Positions 39,040-47,977 are shown, counted from the first letter of the stretch. The stretch is 64,000 bases of DNA from Dermatophilus congolensis (GCF_900447215.1 NZ_UFYA01000001.1:310001-374000); one strand, 5' to 3'. The notes: a model not told the origin generated them from the sequence alone. A program made the numbers and translations.

Positions 39040-39911
39040 CAGCGTCCGTCCACCTGCACATCACCCTCACCAGTGCTACCTAAGCCATCCCCCTCATGGC
39101 GCCCACTACGACGACTGCGAACACCACGCAAATCACGCACTGCCACCACCCCAAACGCCACGATCAGCCCCACACCAGCCCCCGCAGCCGCACCGAAAGC
39201 GACCTTCGAACTGCTGTTAGTCCCCAATGAAGACGGCGCCGCAATCACCTGCAACTGCGATACCGGAGATGGCTCAGCCACCCGCTGCCGGTACTTATCG
39301 CCCTGCGCGTTCTGGATCAACTGTGCCTCAGCCAGCACAGCCCGAGCCTGCGCCAACGCCTGCGCATTCTCTGCATTGGGTTTCTTACCGAACGTGCTCT
39401 CAGCCACCGACACCTGCGCCCATGCTTTCGACACCTGCGGAGCCAACTTTCGATACTCCTGCAGTGCTGCCTGCGGCTTCTGTGTCGACATCGCTGCATC
39501 TACCGTCGACAACAATTTTTTCGCCACTGCCTCCGCGCCCTGCATCGCAGCCTTCTCATCGCGCGATGTCGCGCTCACCCGGATCACCCCTGATTCAGGG
39601 ATAGGAGTGGCAGTAATTTTCGACACGCCGGGCTGAGACCATGAACCATCCGAGGCGCCATTGGTGACAAACCGTGCATAGTTACTTGCTAAATCCCGAG
39701 CCGCCACCGGAAAACCAGCAATCGCATAAGCGTTATCGCTGCCTGCAGCAACAGCTAAACGAGTTTCCGCCGTGTATTCCCCAGGCATCACCGCCCCTAC
39801 CGCTCCACCAGCCACCCCACCAACCAGTGTCGCAGCTACCAGCAGTTTCCAATGCCGCACAGCTGTCGCCAGTGGAGAGCCTGTGCCGTCCGAATCGAGT
39901 TGCTGTGCCAT
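39039..39911 (-). CDS. Wzz-like polysaccharide co-polymerase / chain-length protein
   Basis: 290 residues from ATG 39911, behind GGGAAGGATTC. N-terminal helix (WKLLVAATLVGGVAGGAVGAVM) followed by YTAETRLAV, a long extracytoplasmic helical region, the proline-rich PSPVSQLQVIAAPSSLG before the second helix (SKVAFGAAAGAGVGLIVAFGVVAV), and a short cytosolic basic tail. This is the Wzz/GumC-type layout. There is no C-terminal tyrosine kinase domain and no separate kinase nearby. Confidence 0.78.
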   Translation of the reverse strand: MAQQLDSDGTGSPLATAVRHWKLLVAATLVGGVAGGAVGAVMPGEYTAETRLAVAAGSDNAYAIAGFPVAARDLASNYARFVTNGASDGSWSQPGVSKITATPIPESGVIRVSATSRDEKAAMQGAEAVAKKLLSTVDAAMSTQKPQAALQEYRKLAPQVSKAWAQVSVAESTFGKKPNAENAQALAQARAVLAEAQLIQNAQGDKYRQRVAEPSPVSQLQVIAAPSSLGTNSSSKVAFGAAAGAGVGLIVAFGVVAVRDLRGVRSRRSGRHEGDGLGSTGEGDVQVDGR

Positions 39912-40144
39912 GAATCCTTCCCAGAGATGCTCGCCGGCCGTACCTACGCACACGAACTGACCACATCACCGCAGCGAATTCACGTGTGCCTCAAGGCATG
40001 TGATTGCAGCCGATCCTAACGGCCAAAGACGCCAATACGGCGGTATTAAAAACAGGTCGCTGCGCAAGCCAAAAATGCACCCCTTCATGAAAAACACCCA
40101 TGAAAGAAAAGCTGCACGCGACAACCTCAACCGAACACGCAGCC

Positions 40145-41122
40145 TCACAACCGCGGATCAGCATCCCCCACCTCAACCTGACGACGACGCTGCATCCTGG
40201 CCAAAACCCCACGCAACGGCCCCCACCGCAATAACTCCGCCTTCAACCGCACCCTGCGATCCGAAGGCATCAACTGAGCCGCACGCACAAACGCCGCACG
40301 CGCCTGCCGCCCCCGACCCTGCGCCAACGCAACCTCACCAGCACGCACATGCACACCCGCCACACCCCACGCCACTGACAACTCCAACAAACGCTGCTCC
40401 CGCACCGACAAACGCCCACCCTCACGCTCCAACACCCCCCGATGAATATCCCGCAACGCCTCATGCATCCGCCCCTCAGCCCGCGAAGCCGAGACCTCCG
40501 TACGCCGATACATCGCCTGCGGCTCTACACAAAACACCACCTCCCACCCAGCCAACACCGCACGCAACCACAACTCATAGTCCTCGCAATACGCCAACCC
40601 CTCCGTAAACCCCCCAACCTCATCCACCAAACCCCGAGGAAACAACGTAAAAATCGACACAAAATTCCGCTGCAACAAAGAAAAACGCTGCTCATCAGGC
40701 GCAACCGGCCCTACCGGAAGCACCTTCCTGCCCGGAAAAACCCCCTCATTACTCAACACAAACGCCTCCGACGTCACAAACCGACGCCCACCACCAGCAG
40801 CCACCCACGCGTCATACATCCCCTGCACATACCCCGGAAACGCATAATCATCAGCATCCAACAACGCCACAAACTCACCTTGGGCCTGCGCAATACCCCG
40901 ATTACGCGCCGCCGACACCCCACGATTTTCCGTGCGCACCAACCGCACCGCCGGCCCAAAGCCCTCAACAATTCGAGCCCCATCATCAGTTGACCCGTCA
41001 TCGACAACAATCACCTCCACCCGCGGATACGTCTGCGTCAACGCACTCGACAACGTCCCCCCGATCGTCCTTTCCGAGTTAAACAACGGCACCACGATCG
41101 AAATCAACGGACACGAAGACAA
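40145..41122 (-). CDS. Family 2 glycosyltransferase with C-terminal helical extension
   Basis: 325 residues; TTG 41122 behind GAGGAGTTGCG. GT-A motifs: ISIVVPLFNSERTIGGTLSS, VEVIVVDDGSTDDG, GVSAARNRGIAQAQGEFVALLDADDYA, and YCEDYELWLRAVLAG. The C-terminal ~110 residues are helical and basic (RQARAAFVRAAQLMPSDRRV), somewhat TPR-like. The gene has very G-rich third positions. It is the rightmost island gene and points away from atpC; its start region and that of atpC share the 302-base gap. Confidence 0.85.
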   Translation of the reverse strand: MSSCPLISIVVPLFNSERTIGGTLSSALTQTYPRVEVIVVDDGSTDDGARIVEGFGPAVRLVRTENRGVSAARNRGIAQAQGEFVALLDADDYAFPGYVQGMYDAWVAAGGGRRFVTSEAFVLSNEGVFPGRKVLPVGPVAPDEQRFSLLQRNFVSIFTLFPRGLVDEVGGFTEGLAYCEDYELWLRAVLAGWEVVFCVEPQAMYRRTEVSASRAEGRMHEALRDIHRGVLEREGGRLSVREQRLLELSVAWGVAGVHVRAGEVALAQGRGRQARAAFVRAAQLMPSDRRVRLKAELLRWGPLRGVLARMQRRRQVEVGDADPRL

Positions 41123-41424
41123 CGCAACTCCTCAGATAACGCCGACAACCCTCTCGCCCACCCAGCGCACCACCACAGGCAGCACAACACGAGACCGACT
41201 CTCTCCCATCCGAGCACACCCCCACCCCACGACACGACCAGCCACGCCGCTACCGCACCGCCACCCACGCCACACCCCACCCGCCCCCGGGGGAAACCGC
41301 CCCAGTGGGCAATTCACTGACGTAGACTTCCCACAACTCACGCCCACCCCGACACGGCCCACCGCGCCGGGGAAAGCAGCCACCGTACCGACGCCCCACC
41401 GCCGCCCCACCCAGGAGGTCCTCC
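41123..41424. promoter_or_regulatory. 302-base divergent gap between a GT2 gene and atpC
   Basis: No gene was seen. The plus strand is extremely C-rich and G-poor. It must contain the promoter for atpC (now cut off from the atp operon) and the one for the minus-strand GT2 gene. No clear -35/-10 pair stands out; the end has CCAGGAGGTCCTCC, a strong ribosome binding site for atpC. Confidence 0.45.
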
Positions 41425-41694
41425 GTGTCTGCACTCAACGTCACCCTCGTCGCTGCCGACGGCAAGGTTTGGGACGGCGAAGCCACAAAGGTCACTGTCC
41501 CCGCCGACGAAGGCCCCATGGGAATCCTTCCCAGCCACGCCCCAGTCCTGGCTTCACTTGGCCATGGCGAAGTCCATATCACCGGAACTGACAAAACTTC
41601 CTTCACCGCTGACTGCGACGGCGGATTCGTCACCGTCGATGACAACATCGTCACCATCGCTGTAGACACCGCAACCATCACAACGCGTCGTTGA
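41425..41694 (+). CDS. atpC: F1Fo ATP synthase subunit epsilon (short form), separated from its operon
   Basis: 89 residues: the N-terminal beta-sandwich of epsilon (LNVTLVAADGKVWDGEATKV, GPMGILPSHAPVLASL, VDDNIVTIAVDTATI). The C-terminal helical hairpin, which inhibits ATP hydrolysis in longer epsilons, is absent; short epsilons occur in Micrococcales. GTG 41425 has a near-perfect AGGAGG site. It lies 18.4 kb from atpD and is followed, as in other actinobacteria, by the DUF2550 gene. It should be transcribed from its own promoter. Confidence 0.94.
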   Translation: MSALNVTLVAADGKVWDGEATKVTVPADEGPMGILPSHAPVLASLGHGEVHITGTDKTSFTADCDGGFVTVDDNIVTIAVDTATITTRR

Positions 41695-41731
41695 TCGTCC
41701 CAGACCCATCCTGCCGGGAAAGGTGCACGAC

Positions 41732-42184
41732 ATGGGTCTGAGCTTGATCGAGCTCCTGATCCTCGCGGTCTTCTTCCTCCCTTTCCTCTTTCTGATCGCG
41801 CTCCTGATCCGTCGTCACCTCATCTCTCGCCACTCAGGTATCAACATCGGAGCTATCCGGTTCGCCAGCACCGACCGATGGCAATCCGGGCTTCTCGCGT
41901 TGTCCGCACGCACCCTCGACTGGTACCCCCTTGTCGGGTTCACCACCACTCCTGCCCACCGATGGCTTCGCCCGACAGTCGAACTCACTGAAGTCGAGGT
42001 GGCCCCAGCAGCGCCCCCTTGGCTTCTATCCAGTCAACCCGATCTTCGGCTCGTCCGCTGCGCCGGAATGCCCATCGATGGGGATGACACCACCTTTGAG
42101 GTAGTCATCCCCGCAGAGTCCTATAAAGCACTACGCTCCTGGGCAGAATCCTCCCCACCCCTGGACCGGCGCGCAGAATACTGA
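41732..42184 (+). CDS. DUF2550 family membrane-anchored protein
   Basis: 150 residues from ATG 41732 (MGLSLIELLILAVFFLPFLF, one membrane helix), behind GGGAAAGG; GTG 41723 is an alternative start. The soluble part has GAIRFASTDRWQSGLLAL and DWYPLVGFTTTPAHRWLRP. Adjacent to atpC in many actinobacteria; function unknown. It converges with the pduO-type gene, with a small ACTGACGG/CCATCAGT stem over its stop codon. Confidence 0.85.
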   Translation: MGLSLIELLILAVFFLPFLFLIALLIRRHLISRHSGINIGAIRFASTDRWQSGLLALSARTLDWYPLVGFTTTPAHRWLRPTVELTEVEVAPAAPPWLLSSQPDLRLVRCAGMPIDGDDTTFEVVIPAESYKALRSWAESSPPLDRRAEY

Positions 42185-42195
42185 CGGTCTCTCCA

Positions 42196-42834
42196 TCAGT
42201 GGCTTGGAGCTTGATCCCGGCCGCCACCAGGCTTCCACAACACATCGCCACCGTGATCGACGTTGGCAACCCGGGCTAGTACGAACAGCAAATCGGACAG
42301 TCGATTCAGATAGTGCGCTGTCAAGATGTTGACGCCACCAGGCACATGATCTTCCGCATGCCGATCGGTCGAAGACGCTTGGGTTCCATACGATTCAATC
42401 GCAGCCCACACTGACCGCTCTGCACGTCTGGTTACTGTTGTTGCCACATGCAGATAGGCCGCTCCCACTGACCCGCCCGGCAAAATAAACGAACGAAGCT
42501 TCTCTGTTCTGGTCAAAAACCGGTCGCAGTCCGCTTCAAGCTCAGTGATCCATTCACTTTTTACCCGCAACGGTTCGAACTCGTACGCCGAGGCCAGAGG
42601 ATTACACAAGTCTGCCCCTACATCGAAGAGATCATTCTGTACCCGCAGCAACACCTCACGAACATCTTCATCAAGCTCACCGGCAGCGATAGCCATCCCG
42701 ATCGCTGCATTCGCCTCATTGACATCGGCATAGGCAGCCAAGCGCACATCCGTTTTAGAAACACGAGAAAAATCGCCCAATGCGGTGGTGCCGTCGTCGC
42801 CGGTACGGGTGTAAACACGCGTGATATTGACCAT
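42196..42834 (-). CDS. Cob(I)alamin adenosyltransferase, PduO type
   Basis: Transfers the adenosyl group of ATP to cob(I)alamin, giving coenzyme B12. 212 residues from ATG 42834; a GTG at 42858 is also open. Motifs: TRTGDDGTTALGDFSRVSKTD (ATP binding) and, C-terminal, RRAERSVW and LNRLSDLLFVLARVAN. The substrate supply fits methylmalonyl-CoA metabolism, whose epimerase is at 48034. Last gene of a probable minus-strand set with the GGT-like gene and nucS. Confidence 0.93.
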   Translation of the reverse strand: MVNITRVYTRTGDDGTTALGDFSRVSKTDVRLAAYADVNEANAAIGMAIAAGELDEDVREVLLRVQNDLFDVGADLCNPLASAYEFEPLRVKSEWITELEADCDRFLTRTEKLRSFILPGGSVGAAYLHVATTVTRRAERSVWAAIESYGTQASSTDRHAEDHVPGGVNILTAHYLNRLSDLLFVLARVANVDHGGDVLWKPGGGRDQAPSH

Positions 42835-42873
42835 GGCAGGAGTCTTGCACTTCCGCACCCAGACCGTTACCCC

Positions 42874-44418
42874 TCACAGGTGAACGGCAGTGGCTGCTTG
42901 CCTGCGCGGATCCCCAACAGCGTGAAGAATCCCGTCACAGTCACGGGCAGCGGCCCCCACACCACCGAAGTACATGGTTAATCCTTCAGAAAGGATTACC
43001 GGCAGCCCTGATGCCTGGGCTGCTTTCTCAGCTGCAGGGTGCGCCTCCAGTCGAAGCACGACACCTTCTGCCTCTGCCGCGAGATGGATACGCGGATGCA
43101 CGATAGCCTCCTGCAAAGAAGCCTTATCGAAAGCCAGAGCAGCAATTACCTGGAACAGCGCTGTCGTAATCCGGTCCGCTCCTGGAGAACCCACAGCAAG
43201 AACAGCTCCAGCATCGGTGTGGGCCGTGGTAGGGGCCATGTTCGAGGCGATCCGGGTCCCCGGAGGCATGCTGTGAAATCCACGTCGGTTCAGCTCAGCT
43301 TCTCCCAGAGCATTGTTGAACATGAGCCCGGTGCCTGGCGCGATGTATCCCGAGCAGTAACCGCACGATGTGGTGATGGAACACGCCATGCCATCGGCAT
43401 CGACGACCGAAACATGCACCGTATCTGGTGATGATGACAACAGAGAAAGCCGCTGGGGACCAGCCTCATCGAGGAGCCGAATAAGTTCTGATCCGGCCTC
43501 AGTGAGGTCTTCGGCGAGGTCGATGACAGACCACCGGTACCCCAAAACCAGGCGCAAGGTTTCGATGATGTCTGCTGCGCTGATCCGATCGCCGGTGCGG
43601 CGGTGCTCTAACGTGCGTAGACACGCGGCTAAGACCGGTCCACCAATCGATGGGGGAGGGTTAGTAGCGACGTCGTATTCGCCTATCCGGGCGCGTAGGG
43701 CAGGACGTTCAATCACGCGGTAGGCCGCGAGGTCTTCCCAACTGATGAGGCCTTCGTTGGCTGCCATGTCCTCGGTGATGACGTGGGCGATCTCGCCGGT
43801 ATAGAGAGTAGATACGCCATCGCGGGCGATGGTTTCGAAGCTACGCGCCAGGTTACTTGAGCGCATGATTTGCCCAGCGACTGGTCGGCTGCGGTCGGGT
43901 GCTTGACGAATGTAATCAACGCATTCAGCGTTCCAACCAAAAAGATGATCCGCCGCGCGGTCGAGCCAGAACGCTGCGGAAGCTCCAAGAGGGAAGCCAT
44001 CTCGGGCGACGACGGCGGCGTTGTTGATCAGGGCGTGCCACGGTAACCGCGCCCACCTGCGATGCGCATGGCCCAGACCAGCGAACAGCCCTGGTGTTCC
44101 TACGCTTGCGTGTCCGCCGTAGAGGGTGACAGGTCCGAAATAGTCAAAGTCGAAGCGCCGCAGGCCGCGGCCGAGGCGGTCAGCAGTAATACCTCGACCG
44201 GGCATTTCGGCGTTGGCATCAATTACGACAGGTTCGTGGCCGGGCTGCCATACGTTGATGAATCCGCCGCCCATGGGGCCGGTGATCCCGAATTCGGTGA
44301 CGGTAGCCACGCAGACGGCGGCGATTGCTGCATCGACAGCATTGCCGCCATCTGCGGATACGGCTGTGGCGGCTTCGACCGCCGCTGGTGAAGGGGCAGC
44401 GATCGCGACGCCTGTCAT
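42874..44418 (-). CDS. Gamma-glutamyltransferase family protein
   Basis: 514 residues. N-terminal AAVEAATAVSADGGNAVDAAIAA and GGGFINVW match the GGT large subunit. The N-terminal-nucleophile threonine is seen as DTVHVSVVDADGMACSITTS, aligned to the usual TTH-S-VVD; downstream APGTGLMFNNALGE and AVGSPGADRITTALFQVI are the small-subunit motifs. The usual second Thr is replaced by Val. No signal peptide is visible, unlike many secreted GGTs, so it is probably cytosolic. Starts 18 bases after the nucS stop. Substrate not known. Confidence 0.85.
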   Translation of the reverse strand: MTGVAIAAPSPAAVEAATAVSADGGNAVDAAIAAVCVATVTEFGITGPMGGGFINVWQPGHEPVVIDANAEMPGRGITADRLGRGLRRFDFDYFGPVTLYGGHASVGTPGLFAGLGHAHRRWARLPWHALINNAAVVARDGFPLGASAAFWLDRAADHLFGWNAECVDYIRQAPDRSRPVAGQIMRSSNLARSFETIARDGVSTLYTGEIAHVITEDMAANEGLISWEDLAAYRVIERPALRARIGEYDVATNPPPSIGGPVLAACLRTLEHRRTGDRISAADIIETLRLVLGYRWSVIDLAEDLTEAGSELIRLLDEAGPQRLSLLSSSPDTVHVSVVDADGMACSITTSCGYCSGYIAPGTGLMFNNALGEAELNRRGFHSMPPGTRIASNMAPTTAHTDAGAVLAVGSPGADRITTALFQVIAALAFDKASLQEAIVHPRIHLAAEAEGVVLRLEAHPAAEKAAQASGLPVILSEGLTMYFGGVGAAARDCDGILHAVGDPRRQAATAVHL

Positions 44419-44436
44419 GGCAGGGCCTTTCTGGGG

Positions 44437-45141
44437 CTAGAAAAGTCGGAAAGAAGAGTCGTCGATGCCGCGCAGCTGGTCGTAATCCAGGATGAGACAG
44501 CGGATTCCGCGGTCAGTGGCCAGTGTGCGTGCCTGAGGCTTGATTTCTTGTGCAGCGAAGACACCCAGTACAGGTCCAGCCGAGGTCAGGAGTGGATCTC
44601 GGTTGAGCAGTTCCAGGTAGCGGGTGAGTTGTTCCACACCGTCAATTTCGCCGCGTCGTTTGATTTCTACGGCGACGGATTGTCCGTTGGCATCGCGAGC
44701 CATGATATCGACCGGGCCGATGGCGGTAGGGAATTCGCGACGAACAAGGGTGTGTCCCTCGCCGAGGAAGTGAATATTGGCAGCGAGGAGTTCTTGTAGG
44801 TGGGCTTCCACTCCATCTTTAACCAGGCCAGGGTCGACACCTAGTTCGATAGAGGTGTCGGAAAGGATCTCGGCGATTTTGATGCGGAGGTAGTCGTCGG
44901 TCTTGTTGTGATTCACCACCCAAATCCGGGTGATTCCTGCTTCGCGTTCGACCTGTTCAGGGTCTTTTTCGGTCAGTGTGCAGGGAGGTGACATCCAGTT
45001 GAGGGGTTTATAGGAGCCGCCGTCACTGTGGACGAGGACGGAGCCATCGGCCTTGACCATGAGAAGTCGTGGCGCGAGGGCAAGGTGGGCGTTGAGGCGG
45101 CCGACATAGTCGACGGCACAGTTCGCGATGACGAGGCGCAC
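44437..45141 (-). CDS. nucS: Mismatch-specific endonuclease NucS/EndoMS
   Basis: 234 residues, from GTG 45141 ([20 protein letters not shown]). N-terminal DNA-binding domain ([23 protein letters not shown]) and C-terminal RecB-like nuclease domain with the active-site pattern [27 protein letters not shown] (D, E-x-K). In actinobacteria that lack MutS/MutL it performs non-canonical mismatch repair; a C-terminal clamp-binding tail is expected from the family and the end here is DSSFRLF. Ten bases separate it from the lipoprotein gene upstream. Confidence 0.95.
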   Translation of the reverse strand: MRLVIANCAVDYVGRLNAHLALAPRLLMVKADGSVLVHSDGGSYKPLNWMSPPCTLTEKDPEQVEREAGITRIWVVNHNKTDDYLRIKIAEILSDTSIELGVDPGLVKDGVEAHLQELLAANIHFLGEGHTLVRREFPTAIGPVDIMARDANGQSVAVEIKRRGEIDGVEQLTRYLELLNRDPLLTSAGPVLGVFAAQEIKPQARTLATDRGIRCLILDYDQLRGIDDSSFRLF

Positions 45142-45150
45142 TCGGGCAGG

Positions 45151-47529
45151 CTACCGCTTTGAGGTGGGAGTGGGGGTGGATGTCGGGCTGGTGAGGCGTT
45201 CGACGGGGGTGGCTGCGTTGGTGAACACTTCGCTGAGCAGTTTTGCTCCCTTTTTGACGCGTTCGGTGTAGCGAGCAGCGGACCACGAGGGGATGGGCAG
45301 CGGGAAAGAAACGGGACTGCCTGGGGTGCTCGATTCGATGGTGATGGTCATGGCTTTGACGGGCACTTGGTTTTCGTCCCGGTTGGTGGGGTTGAATGCT
45401 AGGCGTCGTGGTGCGTCGAGCATGTCGAGTAGGCCCCAGGGCAGGCGGTAGCGCAGGATGGCCGGGCCGTCGGAGGAGGGGCGGGCCATGTGCCAGGTGG
45501 CGCGGCTATCGAAGTCGGAGTCCTTTGGGTTCCAGGAGCCGAGGATGAGGTCGCCGGCGTCGAGGAAACGTAGCTTGGCGAGGCGCTCGCGGCGTTGTTG
45601 GTCGGTTTCGTTGTCGTTGTCGTTGTTTTTGTCCAGCGCGGCCAGTGATGCGGTGGATCGCAGGATGCGCTGCATGTTCCAGCCGATGTGGGCGCTGTTG
45701 GGAATGGCCAGTAGGGGGAGTCCATCGATCTGGAGTGGGTCGAGGACTTGGCGGATAAGCAGGTAGGTGGTGCTCATGGTGGGGACGGTGCGGATGGCTA
45801 CGTCGTGGATGGGTTCTCCGCTTCCGCCGGGTAGGCGTAGTCCACCGTTGGAGAGTAGGTCGAATCCGATTTCGACCGGTGAGGTGATGCGTCCTGCGAA
45901 TTCGAGGGTGAAGTAGAGCCAGGAGGCGTCGTGGTCGACTAGGACGCGTTGCAGGCCGGCTTTGGGGGCTTTGTGAACGACGCGTTCACCTGCGCGGCGA
46001 GGATCCAGAGCGACGATGCCCAGCCATTGGTCTGCGGTGAGGGGGTCGTGGTCGATGATGGGACGTTCGGTGCGGTCGATGAAGGCAGCACGGTTGGCGG
46101 TGTTCCAGGTTGCTGCTGACCAGTCGTCGTGCCAGTTACTCATGATTGCGCCGCTGAGCGCGCCAGAGGCGAGCTGTTCGACGAGAGAACTGTCGATTTC
46201 GAATTTGTGTTTTTCGTTGTGGTAGCCCTGGCTTCGGCCTGCTGATCCGGGGAATCCAGATCCGATGCAGCTGCTGACACCGAGTCCGCCAAGGACGAGG
46301 GGGCCGTCGATGGATTTTTGGAGTTCGCGGATGTAGGCCAGGTAGGGGTCAGGGTCGGAGCCGTAGTTTTCGTTTGCGGTGATGAATTCGGGGCGGTAGG
46401 GCGGGGCGTCGTAGTAGGCAAAGGTTCCGCCGGGCCAGTCGCTGGTGGCTGCGATGTGGTCTGGGCGCAGGTCGGTGCCGGTGGGAGCTGGCGGATGGGT
46501 GGCGGTGCTGCTGGGGGTGGGTGAGTTAGTGGGGGTTGGGGTGGCGCTAGGGGTGGGAGTGGCGGTGAGCGAGCCGTTAGGGGCCACCGCAATATTGGGA
46601 CGTCGCAGGGGGTCGCTTTCGGGGCGGCCGATGATGGCCAGGGGGATGGTGCGGTTGAGTTTGGCCAGGAGGGTGGCGATGTGTTCGAGGCGTTCGGCTG
46701 CCCAATGTTCGGTGGTGGTGCTGTTTTTGCTGGAGGTGATGTAGGTGCCGGCGAAGGGTTTGGGTTTAGGGATGGAACGGTCTGCTTGGGCGAGTTGGTC
46801 TGCGTTCCAGTGCAGGTCGAGCAAGATTGCTGCTAGCCACGAGGTGACGTCGGTGTCGTATTTTTCGTCTTTGCCGGCCAGAGCGTGGATGAGGTGTTGT
46901 GCGTGGTCGTCGAGTTTGCTGGTGGTGTTCTCGTCGAGGCTGGGGGGTTCTTCGTCAGCGTTGCTGGTGCTGTTGCGGGCGTCGTTGTTGCGGCTGGTGG
47001 CTGGGGGTTCAGGAGAGCCGGGGACGACGAGGATTTCGTCGCTGTCGGTGCGGGAGAGTACCTGAATGAGATAAAGCGGGGATTGTGGGTTTTCGGTGTT
47101 GTGGCGGGCTAGCTCGGCGTAGGCAGCTGCGGGGTGCAAGCGGTTGAAAACGATGAAGTGTAGGCCGAAGTTGTGCATCTGCTGGTACCAGCGGCGATAG
47201 TGCGCTGCAGTACCGGTGAGGTATCCAGTTCGGCTGCCGGGAATATGACCGGTGAGAGTGGCCCCACCCCAGAAGAGGATGTCCCCGGAGGTGGTGTGCA
47301 GCCGCAGACGCTTGTTGTCTACGTGGGCTAGCGCGTGGAGCTTGCCGAAGGTAACGGGGGCAGGCCCTGAATTGGGTGCGCCGGTAGTCGCTGGTGCGCT
47401 GGGGGTGTTACTGGTGGTTGTGGTGGCTGGGGAGCTCTGCTGTGGGGTGGAACAGGCAGCGAGAGTGAGGACGCTAGCGCCGAGTGCGGATCCGCGGAGA
47501 ATGTCACGTCGGGTCGGCTGGCTGCTCAC
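45151..47529 (-). CDS. Large Tat-exported lipoprotein, function not recognised
   Basis: 792 residues from GTG 47529, behind GAGAGGACCCCACCT. N-terminus SSQPTRRDILRGSALGASVL then LTLAAC: a twin-arginine signal with a lipobox. Then a Ser/Thr/Pro-rich linker, a domain with LFWGGATLTGHIPGSRTGYL and FGLHFIVFNRLHPAAAY, a Pro/Thr-rich insert of PTPSATPTPT type, a part that looks like a barrel (YYDAPPYRPEFITANENYG, LVLGGLGVSSCIGSGFPGS, ALSGAIMSNWHDDW), a beta-rich end, and a second PTSTPTPTS tail. The layout recalls secreted glycoside hydrolase-like proteins, but I cannot name a family. A longer open frame reaches 47718 without evidence for use. Confidence 0.6.
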   Translation of the reverse strand: MSSQPTRRDILRGSALGASVLTLAACSTPQQSSPATTTTSNTPSAPATTGAPNSGPAPVTFGKLHALAHVDNKRLRLHTTSGDILFWGGATLTGHIPGSRTGYLTGTAAHYRRWYQQMHNFGLHFIVFNRLHPAAAYAELARHNTENPQSPLYLIQVLSRTDSDEILVVPGSPEPPATSRNNDARNSTSNADEEPPSLDENTTSKLDDHAQHLIHALAGKDEKYDTDVTSWLAAILLDLHWNADQLAQADRSIPKPKPFAGTYITSSKNSTTTEHWAAERLEHIATLLAKLNRTIPLAIIGRPESDPLRRPNIAVAPNGSLTATPTPSATPTPTNSPTPSSTATHPPAPTGTDLRPDHIAATSDWPGGTFAYYDAPPYRPEFITANENYGSDPDPYLAYIRELQKSIDGPLVLGGLGVSSCIGSGFPGSAGRSQGYHNEKHKFEIDSSLVEQLASGALSGAIMSNWHDDWSAATWNTANRAAFIDRTERPIIDHDPLTADQWLGIVALDPRRAGERVVHKAPKAGLQRVLVDHDASWLYFTLEFAGRITSPVEIGFDLLSNGGLRLPGGSGEPIHDVAIRTVPTMSTTYLLIRQVLDPLQIDGLPLLAIPNSAHIGWNMQRILRSTASLAALDKNNDNDNETDQQRRERLAKLRFLDAGDLILGSWNPKDSDFDSRATWHMARPSSDGPAILRYRLPWGLLDMLDAPRRLAFNPTNRDENQVPVKAMTITIESSTPGSPVSFPLPIPSWSAARYTERVKKGAKLLSEVFTNAATPVERLTSPTSTPTPTSKR

Positions 47530-47631
47530 AGGTGGGGTCCTCTCAGGGATGAAACGGTGGAGGGGGCGTTCCTGTCCAATGATCTCTTTAGGTCTTGGAA
47601 GAAGCTTGTGGCCCCCTGCGAGAATACCTGT

Positions 47632-47931
47632 ATGCCTCGCCACAACCGTCGCCGTGATGATGTTCGTCCGATTGGTGTGGGGCGGGCGTTGGGTGGTTTT
47701 ACCAAGAGTGAGCAGCACCCGGACGGGTTATGGAATGTTCGTTCCGTGGCGGCGTCGGGAAGAACGTATTTGTGCCCGGGATGTCAGCAATGGTTTTCGG
47801 GCGTGCCGCACGTGGTGGCTTGGCCTGCTGATGATTTCGTCAGTTTCGGGGGAATCGAGGATCGGCGTCATTGGCACACCAGTTGCTGGCGGGCCCGCAA
47901 CCGTCGGCGCCCTGGTGGCGCTGTGCGCTAA
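47632..47931 (+). CDS. Small conserved Cys/His protein (actinobacterial, annotated elsewhere as ATP/GTP-binding)
   Basis: 99 residues from ATG 47632 (MPRHNRRRDDVRPIGVGRAL). It has YLCPGCQQWF followed about 30 residues later by HWHTSCW, a CxxC...H...C pattern that fits a treble-clef zinc site, as in HNH-type or ribosomal zinc proteins. It is conserved next to nucS in actinobacteria. No P-loop is visible, so the nucleotide-binding label is doubtful. Confidence 0.7.
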   Translation: MPRHNRRRDDVRPIGVGRALGGFTKSEQHPDGLWNVRSVAASGRTYLCPGCQQWFSGVPHVVAWPADDFVSFGGIEDRRHWHTSCWRARNRRRPGGAVR

Positions 47932-47977
47932 GGAGATCAACGCGCTCTACCGCGAGGTGCCGGGCGTGCGTATACAT

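Larger units (their letters stand above)
22976..41424. other. Accessory surface-polysaccharide/secreted-protein island splitting the atp operon
   Basis: The block between atpD and atpC holds three secreted-family genes (23190, 24882, 36522), two LbH acetyltransferases, four glycosyltransferases, a sugar-transferase/TagA fusion, Wzy/WaaL-like and Wzz-like membrane proteins and an ABC transporter with a damaged permease. No integrase, transposase, tRNA or obvious flanking direct repeat was found by eye. The flanks are the standard atp neighbours, so the block was inserted into, or atpC moved out of, an ancestral contiguous operon. Confidence 0.75.

Noticed and set aside
22976-41424. Island as a prophage or integrative element
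   Set aside because: No integrase, phage structural, replication or mobilisation gene, and no flanking tRNA or direct repeat found by eye.
42835-42873. Cobalamin riboswitch before the adenosyltransferase gene
   Set aside because: The gap to the upstream gene is too short and no B12-box-like sequence was seen.
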